From the NCBI RefSeq assembly GCF_008807375.1, contig NZ_CP043311.1, positions 5,932,001 to 5,996,000 on the forward strand: a stretch of 64,000 nt of DNA. Direction: 5' to 3'. Within the stretch, counting starts at the first letter, position 1; every line of letters begins with the position of its first letter. Under the pieces are notes generated by a model that saw only the letters and a program-made list of their open reading frames with translations, was not told the origin of the DNA and did not search any database. The position numbers were made by a program, and so were the translations under genes. Below are positions 25,345 to 34,548 of the stretch, one piece after another. This stretch comes from Pseudomonas lalkuanensis (GTDB lineage Bacteria > Pseudomonadota > Gammaproteobacteria > Pseudomonadales > Pseudomonadaceae).

Positions 25345-26649
25345 ATGAAGCCCCTTCCCCTGCTGCCCTTCGCCCTTCTGGCGCTCTGCACCGCGTGCAG
25401 CGAAATGGCCACGTTGACGGTCGAGGACGGCACCGGTCCCGACCCGCTGCTGCCACCACCGAGCCGGAGCATCATCCCCACCGTCAATGTCGCCCCCGCC
25501 GTCGGCTGGGCACAGGGCGCCGCTCCCGTGGCGGCCAAGGGCACCCGCGTCCAGGCCTTCGCCGAAAACCTGCAGCACCCGCGCTGGCTCTATGTGCTGC
25601 CCAACGGCGATGTGCTGGTGGCCGAAAGCGCCGCGCCGGGCACCGCCAGGCCGGCAGGCATCAAGGGCTGGGTCTCGGGCTTCTTCATGAAGCGCGCCGG
25701 TGCCCAGGTGCCGAGCGCCAATCGCATTTCCCTGCTGCGGGACATCAACGGCGATGGCGTCGCTGACCTGCGCAGTACCTTCCTCAAGGGACTCAACTCA
25801 CCCTTGGGCATGGTGCTGGTGGGCAAGGACCTCTACGTCGCCAACGCCGACGCACTGCTGCGCTTCCCCTATGAGAAGGGCGCCACCGAGATCGACGCAC
25901 CGGGCACCAGGGTCACCGACCTGCCCGCCGGCCTCAATCACCACTGGACCAAGAACGTCATCGCCAGCCGCAATGGCCGCAAGCTCTATATAACGGTGGG
26001 CTCCAACAGCAACGTGGGCGAAAACGGCATGGAGATGGAAGAAGGCCGCGCGGCGATCTGGGAACTGGACCGTGCCAGCGGCAACAAGCGCCTCTATGCC
26101 ACCGGCCTGCGCAACCCGGTGGGCATGGCCTGGGAACCGCAGACCGGCAAGCTGTGGACGGCGGTGAACGAACGCGACGAACTGGGCAGCGACCTGGTGC
26201 CCGACTACATCACCTCGGTGAAGGACGGCGGCTTCTACGGCTGGCCTTACAGCTACTTCGGCCAGCACGTGGACGAGCGCGTCCAGCCGCCGCGCCCTGA
26301 CCTGGTGGCCAAGGCCATCGTCCCCGACTATGCCCTCGGCCCGCACACCGCCTCCCTGGGCATCGCTTTTGCCAAAGGCAGCAAGTTGCCGAAGCTCCAG
26401 AACGGCCTCTTCGTCGGTCAGCACGGCTCCTGGAACCGCGAGCCCCGCAGCGGCTACAAGGTGATCTACGTACCCTTCAAGGGCGGCAAGCCCACGGGCC
26501 AGCCAGTGGACGTGCTCACCGGCTTTCTCGACGAGCAGGGCAACGCCCAGGGCCGCCCGGTGGACGTGAAGCTCGACAGCAAGGGCGCGCTGCTGGTGAC
26601 CGACGATGTGGGCAACAAGGTATGGCGGGTGAGTGCGGCGAAGAAGTGA
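25345..26649 (+). CDS. PQQ-dependent sugar dehydrogenase / L-sorbosone dehydrogenase-like lipoprotein
   Basis: The product is 434 aa from the ATG giving [19 protein letters not shown]; the lipobox LCTAC places it as a lipoprotein anchored in the envelope. The body is a six-bladed beta-propeller of the soluble glucose/sorbosone dehydrogenase type, with [50 protein letters not shown] and [20 protein letters not shown]. Enzymes of this family oxidize aldose sugars with PQQ in the periplasm; the substrate here is unknown. It is divergent from pstS, so PhoB control through the shared region is possible. Confidence 0.88.
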   Translation: MKPLPLLPFALLALCTACSEMATLTVEDGTGPDPLLPPPSRSIIPTVNVAPAVGWAQGAAPVAAKGTRVQAFAENLQHPRWLYVLPNGDVLVAESAAPGTARPAGIKGWVSGFFMKRAGAQVPSANRISLLRDINGDGVADLRSTFLKGLNSPLGMVLVGKDLYVANADALLRFPYEKGATEIDAPGTRVTDLPAGLNHHWTKNVIASRNGRKLYITVGSNSNVGENGMEMEEGRAAIWELDRASGNKRLYATGLRNPVGMAWEPQTGKLWTAVNERDELGSDLVPDYITSVKDGGFYGWPYSYFGQHVDERVQPPRPDLVAKAIVPDYALGPHTASLGIAFAKGSKLPKLQNGLFVGQHGSWNREPRSGYKVIYVPFKGGKPTGQPVDVLTGFLDEQGNAQGRPVDVKLDSKGALLVTDDVGNKVWRVSAAKK

Positions 26650-26667
26650 GGACCGAGCGGGGCCGGC

Positions 26668-26783
26668 TACCCTCACCCCCAGCCCCTCTCCCAAGGGGAG
26701 AGGGGTGAATCACGCCTGGCACGCATTGACCATCCTGCACGGTCAGCCCCCTCTCCCTCCGGGAGAGGGTTGGGGTGAGGGGC
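26668..26783. repeat. Inverted pair of short dispersed repeats
   Basis: Two copies of a CCCTCACCCCCAGCCCCTCTCCC-like unit face each other: the left arm begins at 26670 and the right arm (GGGAGAGGGTTGGGGTGAGGG) ends at 26782. Each contains its own CCTCTCCC/GGGAGAGG hairpin. Together they fill the gap between the convergent sugar dehydrogenase and MFS genes and could act as a bidirectional transcript end. Confidence 0.8.
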
Positions 26784-26793
26784 GGGAGGAAAC

Positions 26794-28083
26794 TCAGCGC
26801 TTCTTCGCGATCAGGAACAACCCGATCAGCATCGCCACGCCGCACAGCGACGCCACGTAATAGGCCGGGCCGAGGCTGTCCCACTTCATCAGCAGGGAAA
26901 CCACCATCGGCGTCAGGCCGCCGAAGATGGCGTAAGCCAGGTTGTAGGAGAACGACAGGCCGGAGAAACGCACCACCGGCGGGAACGCCTTGACCATCAC
27001 ATAGGGCACGGCGCCGATGGTGCCGACGAACAGGCCGGTCACCGCGTAGAGCGGGAACAGCAAGTCCGGGTTGGTCTTGAGGCCGGTGTAGAGGCTCCAG
27101 GAACTGATGGCCAGCAGCGCGCCGCCCACCAGGAAGGTGCGGCCCGCACCGATGCGGTCAGCGATGGCGCCAGCGGCCACGCAGCCGATGGAGAGCAGCA
27201 CGATGGCCAGGCTGTTGGCCTTGAGCGCAGTGGCCGCGTCGAAGCCGTAGACGGTCTGCAACAGCGTGGGGGTCATCAGGATCACGACCACGATGGCCGC
27301 CGACAGCACCCAGGTCAGCAGCATCGACAGCACGATGGCGCCGCGATGTTCACGCAGCACGGCCTTCAGCGGCACTTCCTCGGCCAGCGCCTTGCGCTGC
27401 TGCATCTCGGCGAACACCGGGGTCTCGTGGAGCCACTGGCGCAGGTAGACGGAGAACAGGCCGAACACACCGCCCACCAGGAAGGGCAGGCGCCAGGCCC
27501 AATCCAGCACTTCGGCCGGGCTGTAGATGCTGTTGATCAGGGTCGCCATCAGCGAACCCAGCAGAATGCCGGCGGTCAGGCCCGAAGTCAGGGTGCCGCA
27601 GGCGTAGCCGATGTGGCGCGACGGCACGTGCTCGGCCACGAAGACCCAGGCGCCCGGCACTTCACCGCCAATGGCGGCGCCCTGCACCACGCGCATCAGC
27701 AGCAGGGCCAGGGGAGCCCAGATGCCGATCTGCTCGTAGGTGGGCAACAGGCCCATCACCAGGGTCGGCACCGCCATCAGGAAGATGCTCAGGGTGAACA
27801 TGCGCTTGCGGCCCAGCAGGTCGCCGAAGTGCGCCATGACGATGCCACCCAGGGGGCGTGCCAGGTAGCCGGCGGCGAAGATGCCGAAGGTCTGCAGCTG
27901 GCGCAGCCATTCCGGCATCTCGGCGGGGAAGAACAGCTTGCCCACCACAGCGGCGAAGAACACGAAGATGATGAAGTCGTAGAACTCCAGCGCGCCGCCA
28001 AGGGCAGAGAGCGACAGGGTCTTGTAGTCGCTGCGGGTCAGCGGGCGCGAGGCGGACGCCTCGGAGGCGAGCACGGAAGACAT
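26794..28083 (-). CDS. MFS transporter, metabolite:proton symporter type
   Basis: The product is 429 aa with about twelve membrane segments. The features fit the metabolite:H+ symporter group: ALGGALEFYDFIIFVFFA in the first helix, GYLARPLGGIVMAHFGDLLGRKRMF in the loop after helix 2, and GGEVPGAWVFVAEHVPS in helix 5. Such proteins import organic acids, osmolytes or aromatic acids. The substrate cannot be told from sequence. It is convergent with the sugar dehydrogenase gene. Confidence 0.92.
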   Translation of the reverse strand: MSSVLASEASASRPLTRSDYKTLSLSALGGALEFYDFIIFVFFAAVVGKLFFPAEMPEWLRQLQTFGIFAAGYLARPLGGIVMAHFGDLLGRKRMFTLSIFLMAVPTLVMGLLPTYEQIGIWAPLALLLMRVVQGAAIGGEVPGAWVFVAEHVPSRHIGYACGTLTSGLTAGILLGSLMATLINSIYSPAEVLDWAWRLPFLVGGVFGLFSVYLRQWLHETPVFAEMQQRKALAEEVPLKAVLREHRGAIVLSMLLTWVLSAAIVVVILMTPTLLQTVYGFDAATALKANSLAIVLLSIGCVAAGAIADRIGAGRTFLVGGALLAISSWSLYTGLKTNPDLLFPLYAVTGLFVGTIGAVPYVMVKAFPPVVRFSGLSFSYNLAYAIFGGLTPMVVSLLMKWDSLGPAYYVASLCGVAMLIGLFLIAKKR

Positions 28084-28359
28084 GTAGGGAGATTCTCGTC
28101 TGGGGGTGCGGGGCGTTTGCCGCTACTTGGGCGGCAAAATCGCCAGGGAACATATCAAAAACCGTCAAATGTACACAGCCCGAGCCACAAAACCGCCGCT
28201 GGCGCGTCACAGCGGTCGTCTGGCGCCGCCTCATGGCTATATACTGCGCGCTGTTCAGCGCAGGTCGGCATGCAGTGGGTCGGCTGGCGCATTGGGAAGG
28301 AGAAGGGCCCGCCCCTCTCCGGGCATTGGCGCCACACACACGAAACAGGCAGTTCCGGC

Positions 28360-28767
28360 ATGATCGATATCGAAGAAGAAGAGAACCTCACCCCGCAAGG
28401 CGACCTCGCCCTCCAGATCACCGCGCTCCCGCGGGAAACCAACGGCTTTGGCGATATCTACGGCGGCTGGCTGGTTTCCCAGATGGACCTGGCCGGTACC
28501 GCAATGGCCAGCAAGGTGGCTGCGGGCCGCGTGGCCACCGTGGCCATCGACCGCATGGCCTTCCTGGTACCGGTGGCCGTGGGCGCCCAGCTCTCCTTCT
28601 ATACCCAGACCCTGGAGATCGGCCGCAGCTCGATCCAGATGCTGGTCGAAGTCTGGAGCGACGACCCGCTTTCCAGCGAATGGCGCAAGGTCACCGAAGC
28701 GGTGTTCGTCTTCGTCGCCATCGACGGCAGCGGTCGTACCCGCCCGGTCCCGCCGCGCCGGGGCTGA
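28360..28767 (+). CDS. Acyl-CoA thioesterase, YciA-like hotdog fold
   Basis: The product is 135 aa, which fits a single hotdog domain. The signature NGFGDIYGGWLVSQMDLAG, with the catalytic Asp near residue 42, followed by VATVAIDRMAFLVPV and VEVWSD, matches the YciA/BFIT-type thioesterases that hydrolyse short and medium acyl-CoAs. The ATG giving MIDIEEEENLTPQ was chosen over an open frame upstream. A clear terminator follows. It stands alone between a divergent MFS gene and a convergent ABC exporter. Confidence 0.9.
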   Translation: MIDIEEEENLTPQGDLALQITALPRETNGFGDIYGGWLVSQMDLAGTAMASKVAAGRVATVAIDRMAFLVPVAVGAQLSFYTQTLEIGRSSIQMLVEVWSDDPLSSEWRKVTEAVFVFVAIDGSGRTRPVPPRRG

Positions 28768-28778
28768 CGCCATCGCAC

Positions 28779-28804
28779 AAAGGGCCGCATCAGCGGCCCT
28801 TTTT
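28779..28804 (+). terminator. Intrinsic terminator after the thioesterase gene
   Basis: AAAGGGCCGC-ATCA-GCGGCCCTTTTT is a compact GC stem with a T run starting about 11 nt after the stop codon. Confidence 0.9.
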
Positions 28805-28824
28805 CATTGGCGGACACCTGTCGG

Positions 28825-28862
28825 GCGCGATTTCAATCGCGAATGAATTCGCTCCCACGACC
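28825..28862. repeat. REP element
   Basis: Contains GCGATTTCAATCGCGAATGA followed by ATTCGCTCCCAC, the usual pseudomonad REP core, between the thioesterase terminator and the convergent exporter genes. Confidence 0.8.
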
Positions 28863-28895
28863 AGCCTCTCTCCCGGTCGCATAACCGTCCGGCCA

Positions 28896-30092
28896 TCACT
28901 CCAGGCGCAAGGCATCCACCGGGTGCAATCTCGCCGCGCGCCGGGCCGGTGCCAGACCCGCGCCCATCCCCACCAGCACCGACAGCAACAACGCCAGCAG
29001 CACCAGCGGCGGGCTCAGGCTCAGCGGCAGCCCAGGCAACATCAGCTGCAACAGCCCAAGCATGACGCCCACCATCACCAGCCCCAGCACCCCACCCAGC
29101 AGCGACAGCAGCGTCGCCTCGACGAGGAACAGCGCCAGCACCTGGCGCGGCGCGGCCCCCAGGGCGCGGAGCAGGCCGATCTCGGCGGTCCGTTCGCCAA
29201 CGGTGGTGGTCATGATGGTGAGGATGCCCACCGCCCCCACGAACAGGGAAACCCCGCCCAGCGCCGCGATACCCAGGGTGATGGTGGCGAGGATGCGATT
29301 CAGGCTGCCCAGCAGGTCGCCCTGGGAGGTCATGCGGAAATCCTCACGGCCGTGGCGCTCCACCAGCAACCGGCGCACCGCGTCGGCGAAGGGTTCGGCC
29401 GGCGTGCTGTCGTCGAACAGCACGTGGATCTTCACCAGGCCCTCGCGGTTGAACAGACTCTCCGCCCAGTCCACCGGGATGTAGGCGATGTCGTCGAGGT
29501 CGAAGCCCAGCAGGTTGCCCTTGCTCGCCATTACCCCGATCACCCGGAAGCTCATTCCGCCCACCCGCACCCGCTGACCCACCGGGCTGGCGCCGCCGAA
29601 CAGCTCTGTCGCCAGCTTCGCACCGAGCACCACATAAGGAGGCGTGCGGCCGTCCCGCGAGGGTGGCAGGAACTGCCCCAGGGCCATATGCACGCGCCAG
29701 GCCTCCGCCAGCTGCGAACCGGTGCCGAGGATATCCACGCGCCGCTGCCGGCCTTCCGCCTGGATATCGCCATTGCCCTGGATGATTGGCACCACGGCGT
29801 CGGCATGAGGCAGGCGACCCAGGGCGTCGGCATCGGCGATGGTCAGGGGCCGCGCGCTGGCGAGAATGCCGCCGATGCCGCCCGTGGGCAGGGTGCCCGG
29901 ACGCACCGTGACGACTCGCGTACCGAACTGCGCGAAGCTGTCCAGCACGCGGTTGCGCACGCCCTCGCCCATGGCAGTGAGCAGCGCCACGGCGGCAATG
30001 CCGATGGCCACGCCGAGCAGGGTCAGCAGGCTGCGCAGGGGCTGGCTGGAAAGGGCCGAGCCGCACAGGCCGAGGCCATCGCGCCAGCGCAT
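28896..30092 (-). CDS. MacB/FtsX-type ABC transporter permease, second copy
   Basis: The product is 398 aa from the ATG giving MRWRDGLGLCGSAL. Membrane helix 1 (about 20-40, LRSLLTLLGVAIGIAAVALLT) is followed by a MacB_PCD periplasmic domain at about 45-240. Three C-terminal helices at about 280-395 contain the FtsX motifs TTVGERTAEIGLLRALGA and EATLLSLLGGVLGL. It has no ATPase of its own. Its ATG overlaps the stop of the first permease by 1 nt. It is the last of four genes encoding adaptor, ATPase, permease and permease. The exported substrate is unknown. Confidence 0.9.
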   Translation of the reverse strand: MRWRDGLGLCGSALSSQPLRSLLTLLGVAIGIAAVALLTAMGEGVRNRVLDSFAQFGTRVVTVRPGTLPTGGIGGILASARPLTIADADALGRLPHADAVVPIIQGNGDIQAEGRQRRVDILGTGSQLAEAWRVHMALGQFLPPSRDGRTPPYVVLGAKLATELFGGASPVGQRVRVGGMSFRVIGVMASKGNLLGFDLDDIAYIPVDWAESLFNREGLVKIHVLFDDSTPAEPFADAVRRLLVERHGREDFRMTSQGDLLGSLNRILATITLGIAALGGVSLFVGAVGILTIMTTTVGERTAEIGLLRALGAAPRQVLALFLVEATLLSLLGGVLGLVMVGVMLGLLQLMLPGLPLSLSPPLVLLALLLSVLVGMGAGLAPARRAARLHPVDALRLE

Positions 30093-31303
30093 CAATGGCT
30101 CCCTTTCGGCTGCAACGCCTGCACCGGCACCTGGGCCGCGGCGTGCCTGGCCGGCAGCCAGGCGAACAGCAGCGCCGCCGCCACCGCGAGTGACGGCGCA
30201 CCCAAGCGCGCCCACCAGGGCGCATGCAGCGGCAGGTCGGTGGCCAGCCGTCCAACCCAGAGCAGCAACTCACCCAGCGCCAGCCCGGTACCGGCCCCCA
30301 GCAACGCCAGCAGGGCCGCCTCGCCGAGGAACAGCAGCCGCACCTGTGCCGAACTGGCGCCCACCGCCTTGAGCAGGCCGATCTCGGCGGTGCGCTGCAA
30401 CACGGCGATCCAGGTGACGTTCATGATCAGGATGCCGGCCACCAGCAGGCTGATGGCCGCGATGCCGGCCAAGGCCAGGGTCAGCCCGCTGAGGATGCCG
30501 TCGAAGGCCGCGAGCATGGAGTCCTGGCTGAGCAGAGTGACGTCTTCCTCCCCCTGATGGCGCTCGGTCAGGGTCGCCAGGACCTGCCGCCGCGCACTTT
30601 CGAGGTAACTGGGGCCACGGGCCTCGACGAACACACGAAACAGTCCCTCGCGATCGAACAACGCCTCGGCGCTGGCCACCGGCACGATCAGCGCCTCCGA
30701 AAAGTCCATCCCCAGGGATTCGCCGCGCTGGTCCAGCACCCCGATCACCCGGAAGCGCCGGTCGCCGGCCCGCAGCCACTGGCCCAGGACCGGGGTGCTG
30801 CCGAACAGTTCCTGACGCAGACGGCTGCCGATCACGCAGACCTCGCCCCCCTGCCCCGGCTCCAGCACCGGCAGCGGTTGCCCTTGGGCGAGGCGAAGCT
30901 GGCGGAGGGCGAAGAAGTCACGGGTGGTGCCCAGGGTCAGGGCCTCGCGATTGCGGTTGTCGTGGCTGATTTCCACCTGCCCGGCATGCAGCGGCGCCAC
31001 GCGGCGTACCGCTGGCAAGCGGCCGAGGGCGGCGGCATCCGCCTGGGTCAGGGACCGGGGCGCCATGCCGGTGATGGGCGGCATGCCGCCCGTGGTTTCA
31101 TTACGGCCGGGCAGGACGATGAGAATGTCGCGCCCGAGCAGGGAGAACTCCCCCAGCACGTAGGCCCGCGCGCCCTCCCCCAGGCCGCCCAGCAGGGTCA
31201 CGAAGAACACCCCCACGGCCATCGCCAGCAGCAGCATGGCACTGCGTGATCCATGTCCACGCATCGCGCCGAGCCAGAAGCGACAGGCGTCCAGCGGGTC
31301 CAT
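30092..31303 (-). CDS. MacB/FtsX-type ABC transporter permease, first copy
   Basis: The product is 403 aa with the same layout as its downstream neighbour: helix 1 at about 20-42 (SAMLLLAMAVGVFFVTLLGG), a periplasmic domain at about 45-250 and three C-terminal helices carrying QRTAEIGLLKAVGASSAQVRLLF and LGEAALLALLGAGTGLALGE. The two permeases are clearly homologous but diverged, so they probably form a heterodimer served by one ATPase. The start overlaps the ATPase stop by 1 nt (TGATG), implying coupled translation. Confidence 0.9.
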   Translation of the reverse strand: MDPLDACRFWLGAMRGHGSRSAMLLLAMAVGVFFVTLLGGLGEGARAYVLGEFSLLGRDILIVLPGRNETTGGMPPITGMAPRSLTQADAAALGRLPAVRRVAPLHAGQVEISHDNRNREALTLGTTRDFFALRQLRLAQGQPLPVLEPGQGGEVCVIGSRLRQELFGSTPVLGQWLRAGDRRFRVIGVLDQRGESLGMDFSEALIVPVASAEALFDREGLFRVFVEARGPSYLESARRQVLATLTERHQGEEDVTLLSQDSMLAAFDGILSGLTLALAGIAAISLLVAGILIMNVTWIAVLQRTAEIGLLKAVGASSAQVRLLFLGEAALLALLGAGTGLALGELLLWVGRLATDLPLHAPWWARLGAPSLAVAAALLFAWLPARHAAAQVPVQALQPKGSH

Positions 31304-31989
31304 CAGTGCAGCGCTCCCTGGCGCCGGTCGCAGAGAATGCAGCCGTCGCGCATCTGGATCTGGCGGTGGGCGCGGGCAGCGTGTTGGGCGTCGTGGGTCA
31401 CCAGGATCAGGGTCAGGCCCTCGGCATTGAGCTCCTCCAGCAACTCCACCACCTCGGCGCCGGACTGGCTGTCGAGGTTGCCGGTGGGCTCATCGGCCAG
31501 CAGCAGGCGCGGCCGCATCACCATGGCGCGGGCGATGGCCACCCGCTGGCGCTGGCCGCCGGACAGCTCGGCCGGATGATGCCGCAGCCGCTCGGCCAGG
31601 CCGAGGCGCTCGGCCAGCTGCAGGCTGCGGCGGCGACGCTCGCCGGGCTCGATGCCGGCCAGCAGCATGGGCAGCTCGATGTTCTCCAGCGCGGTCAGGC
31701 GCGGAATCAAGTGGAAGGACTGGAACACGAAGCCGATCAGCCGGCTGCGCAGGGCCGCACGGCGCGCTTCACTCAAACCGGCGGTGGGCTCCTCGTCCAG
31801 CCAGAACTCGCCGCTGTCCGGCGCATCCAGCAGCCCGAGGATATTCAGCAGGGTGGACTTGCCCGAACCGGACGCGCCGGTAATGGCCAGGTACTCGCCA
31901 TCGGCCACGTCCAGGTCGAGATGGTCGACGCCGCGCACCCGCTCCTGCCCCAACTGGAAGCAGCGGCTGACCTGGTGCATGAGAATCAT
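31303..31989 (-). CDS. ABC transporter ATP-binding protein, LolD/MacB type
   Basis: The product is 228 aa, a single nucleotide-binding domain. Walker A GASGSGKST is near residue 39, signature LSGGQRQR near 143 and Walker B LLLADEPTGNLD near 163. The form DEPTGNLD is typical of the LolD/MacB/FtsE group that drives FtsX-type permeases. It overlaps the adaptor gene stop by 4 nt (ATGA) and the first permease start by 1 nt. Confidence 0.94.
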   Translation of the reverse strand: MILMHQVSRCFQLGQERVRGVDHLDLDVADGEYLAITGASGSGKSTLLNILGLLDAPDSGEFWLDEEPTAGLSEARRAALRSRLIGFVFQSFHLIPRLTALENIELPMLLAGIEPGERRRRSLQLAERLGLAERLRHHPAELSGGQRQRVAIARAMVMRPRLLLADEPTGNLDSQSGAEVVELLEELNAEGLTLILVTHDAQHAARAHRQIQMRDGCILCDRRQGALH

Positions 31990-33140
31990 GGCGCCGCCTC
32001 TCCGGCGTCGGCGCGGGGGCTGACCACACTGCCGTCGGCCAGGCCCTCATGCTGCAGGCTGGGCAGGATACGATCGCCGGCAGCCAGCCCGCCCTTCACC
32101 TCGCTCCAGCGCCAGTTGGCCAGGCCGATCTCCACTTTCTGCTCCCGCAGGTGGCCGTTGCTCGGGTCGTAGCGCAGCACCTTGCCGCCGTCCAGCAGGC
32201 TTTCCGTAGGCACCCGAAGGGTCTGTTCCCGCTGGGCCAGGAGGATCTCCACATCGGCGCTGTAGCCGCTGAGCAGCATCAGGTCCGCCGGAACCTGTTC
32301 GAACTTCACTTCCACGTCCACCGTGCGCGCCTGCTTTTCCAGCTCTTGCACGAAGGGCGCTATGCGGCTCACCCGGCCCGCGAAGCTGCGCCCACGGAAG
32401 GCGTCCAGGGTGATGCGCACCGGCATGCCCGGACGCACCAGGGCGGCGTCCACTTCGTCGATGGGCGCTTCCACATAGAGGCATTGGTCGTCGATCAGAT
32501 CCACCGCCGGCGGCGTGGGGATGCCCGGTGGCGAGGGCGTCACCACCTCGCCCAGCTCGCCGTTGATCTCCGCGACTATGCCGGCGAAGGGCGCCCGCAG
32601 GGTGGCCTGGTCCAGTTGCGCCAGTTGCAGGTCGAGGCTGGCTTCGGCCTCGCGGATCTTCGCCTCGCCACCACTGCACAGCAGCTGCGAGAGCCGCGCG
32701 CGGGTAACGCTCTGGTCCATCAGATCCTCGGAGGCCAGCTTGCGCTCGGCCAGGCGTTCGAGACGCTGCTGGTCGCGGCTGTCCTGGCTGGCCTGGCGGC
32801 AGCTCTGTTCGCGCAGGTTGCGCTGGGCATCGAGGCGCGCGCGGGCTTCCTCCACCCGCGCCTGCAGGTCGTCCTGGCGCAGGCGCATCAGCACGTCCCC
32901 CGCCTGCACCCGCTGCCCGGCATGGATCAGCAGTTCGCTGACCTGCCCGCCAGTCTTGAACGACAGGTGCGCGCGCCGGCAGGCCTTCACCGTACCCGCT
33001 CGGGTGTTGGCCACCAGGGTTTCCACTTCACCTTTACCCACTTCCACCAGTTGCACGGGCACCGGATCGGGCCGCGCCCAGAGCCCCAGCAACATCGCCA
33101 GGGAGGCAAAAATAGGAATAATTATCAGTAACTTGCGCAT
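31986..33140 (-). CDS. Periplasmic adaptor protein, MacA/HlyD family
   Basis: The product is 384 aa. An N-terminal membrane anchor at about residues 3-22 (LLIIIPIFASLAMLLGLWA) is followed by a split lipoyl domain (GTVKACRRAHLSFKTGGQV and LRAPFAGIVAEINGELGEVV) around a coiled-coil hairpin at about 95-180, then beta-barrel and membrane-proximal domains. It should bridge the permeases to an outer-membrane channel, but no TolC-type gene is present here. It is the first gene of the exporter operon. Cys residues at the coil turn (NLREQSC, LLCSGGE) are unusual for an adaptor. Confidence 0.92.
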   Translation of the reverse strand: MRKLLIIIPIFASLAMLLGLWARPDPVPVQLVEVGKGEVETLVANTRAGTVKACRRAHLSFKTGGQVSELLIHAGQRVQAGDVLMRLRQDDLQARVEEARARLDAQRNLREQSCRQASQDSRDQQRLERLAERKLASEDLMDQSVTRARLSQLLCSGGEAKIREAEASLDLQLAQLDQATLRAPFAGIVAEINGELGEVVTPSPPGIPTPPAVDLIDDQCLYVEAPIDEVDAALVRPGMPVRITLDAFRGRSFAGRVSRIAPFVQELEKQARTVDVEVKFEQVPADLMLLSGYSADVEILLAQREQTLRVPTESLLDGGKVLRYDPSNGHLREQKVEIGLANWRWSEVKGGLAAGDRILPSLQHEGLADGSVVSPRADAGEAAP

Positions 33141-33499
33141 GGCACCGACTCCACTTACCAGTGGGTGACGTTGAGTCTAGGTGCGCCGTTGCGGGCTCTT
33201 TCCGGTACCTGCGTGCCGCTATTGCGCGGATTCGGGGAAGGACCGCCCATAAATGAAGAGCTTAGCGATGGAGCCAGCCAACCCCCGCCAGCCGGGCCTC
33301 TGACCATCCATGTCAAATTGCCGACAAGTGGAAGATAGGTTACGAGCAGCAGACGACAACGCGTCAAAATAAGGTCATCGGCAACCTCGCCGCCTGGTTC
33401 CTGGTCGAATCCCGAGAAAGCCCCCGCCGCCTCTGCCATGCTGTTTCGAATAGCAGATGGCGCCCTGGCGGCCCAACAGCACAGCAAGCGGAGATTGCG
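33141..33499. other. Intergenic region between exporter and mutarotase genes
   Basis: These 359 bp lie between divergent genes and should hold both promoters. One imperfect palindrome, GCCATGCTG...CAGATGGC at 33435-33461, is visible. No gene, RNA or clear promoter was recognised. Confidence 0.5.
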
Positions 33500-34408
33500 A
33501 TGTACGACGAAACCCTGCCCACCGTGGAACAGCTGGAGGTGGATGAACTGGTCTGCTGGCGGGTGCATACCCGTCACGGGGAATTGCTGATGACACAACA
33601 AGGCGCGCAGGTCCTGAGCTACCAGCCCCACGGCGAAGAGCCGGTGATCTGGCTCAGCGGCCAGGCCGCCTACCAGAAGGGCAAGGCGGTGCGCGGCGGC
33701 GTACCGGTGTGCTGGCCCTGGTTCGGCGACCTGCGGCGCAACCCCGCCGAAATCCAGGGCATGCACCAGGGCGGCCCGATCTGCCCGGCCCACGGCCTGG
33801 TACGCGAGCGCGACTGGACGCTGCTTGGCATCGACAGCGAAGGCCCGGCGGTGCGCCTGGACTTCGCCCTCGACACCGCCAGCGAACCGCTGCCCGGCTG
33901 GCCCCATGCCGCCGAACTGAAGCTGTCCATCCTGATGGATGAGCAACTGCGGTTGACCCTGTCCACCCGCAATACCGGCGACCGCCCCCTGGCCATCAGC
34001 CAGGCATTGCACAGCTACTTCGCCGTCAGCGATATCCAGGGCGTGGAAGTGGAAGGCCTCGACGACTGCCGCTACATCGAGACCCTGGAAGACTGGCAGG
34101 AGCGCAAGCAGAAGGGGCCTGTCTCCTTCCGCGGCGAAACCGACCGCATCTACCTGGAAACGCCGCGACGCATGGCCATCGTCGACCGCGCCTGGAAGCG
34201 CCGCATCCTGCTGGAAGCCGACGGTTCCGCGTCCGCCGTGGTGTGGAACCCCTGGATCGACAAGTCCCGGCGCCTGTCCCAGTTCGCCGAGGATGCCTGG
34301 AAGGGCATGCTCTGCATCGAAACCGCGCGGGTGATGGACGACTTCCTGGTGCTGCGACCCGGCGAAGAACAGCGGATGGTGCTCAACATCAGCAGCACGC
34401 CACTCTGA
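33500..34408 (+). CDS. D-hexose-6-phosphate mutarotase (YeaD-like aldose 1-epimerase)
   Basis: The enzyme interconverts alpha and beta anomers of hexose 6-phosphates. The product is 302 aa, the family length. Motifs include GAQVLSYQPHGEEPVIWLS, KAVRGGVPVCWPWFG, CPAHGLVRERDW with a catalytic His region, and LHSYFAVSD. The C-terminus VVWNPWIDKSRRLSQF, followed by CIETARV, fits YeaD. ATG is preceded by AGCGGAG. It stands alone, with the zwf gene far away, so the link to glucose-6-phosphate metabolism is by family only. Confidence 0.9.
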   Translation: MYDETLPTVEQLEVDELVCWRVHTRHGELLMTQQGAQVLSYQPHGEEPVIWLSGQAAYQKGKAVRGGVPVCWPWFGDLRRNPAEIQGMHQGGPICPAHGLVRERDWTLLGIDSEGPAVRLDFALDTASEPLPGWPHAAELKLSILMDEQLRLTLSTRNTGDRPLAISQALHSYFAVSDIQGVEVEGLDDCRYIETLEDWQERKQKGPVSFRGETDRIYLETPRRMAIVDRAWKRRILLEADGSASAVVWNPWIDKSRRLSQFAEDAWKGMLCIETARVMDDFLVLRPGEEQRMVLNISSTPL

Positions 34409-34430
34409 TGCCGGTAGTGGGCTCTCTATG

Positions 34431-34468
34431 GGGATGAATTCATCCCTGCAGGGTGCGCCATGCGCACC
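34431..34468. repeat. Two adjacent palindromes after the mutarotase gene
   Basis: GGGATGAATTCATCCC (34431-34446) is a perfect palindrome, and GGTGCGC-CAT-GCGCACC (34452-34468) forms a second hairpin. They lie between convergent genes and probably act as a transcript end or a degenerate REP. Confidence 0.65.
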
Positions 34469-34548
34469 GATTGCAAGGTCAGCCGAGGCACCTCGCCCTT
34501 CCCTTGAACACGCAGCGCACCCCAGGGGCGGACACGCGGTACCGATTG

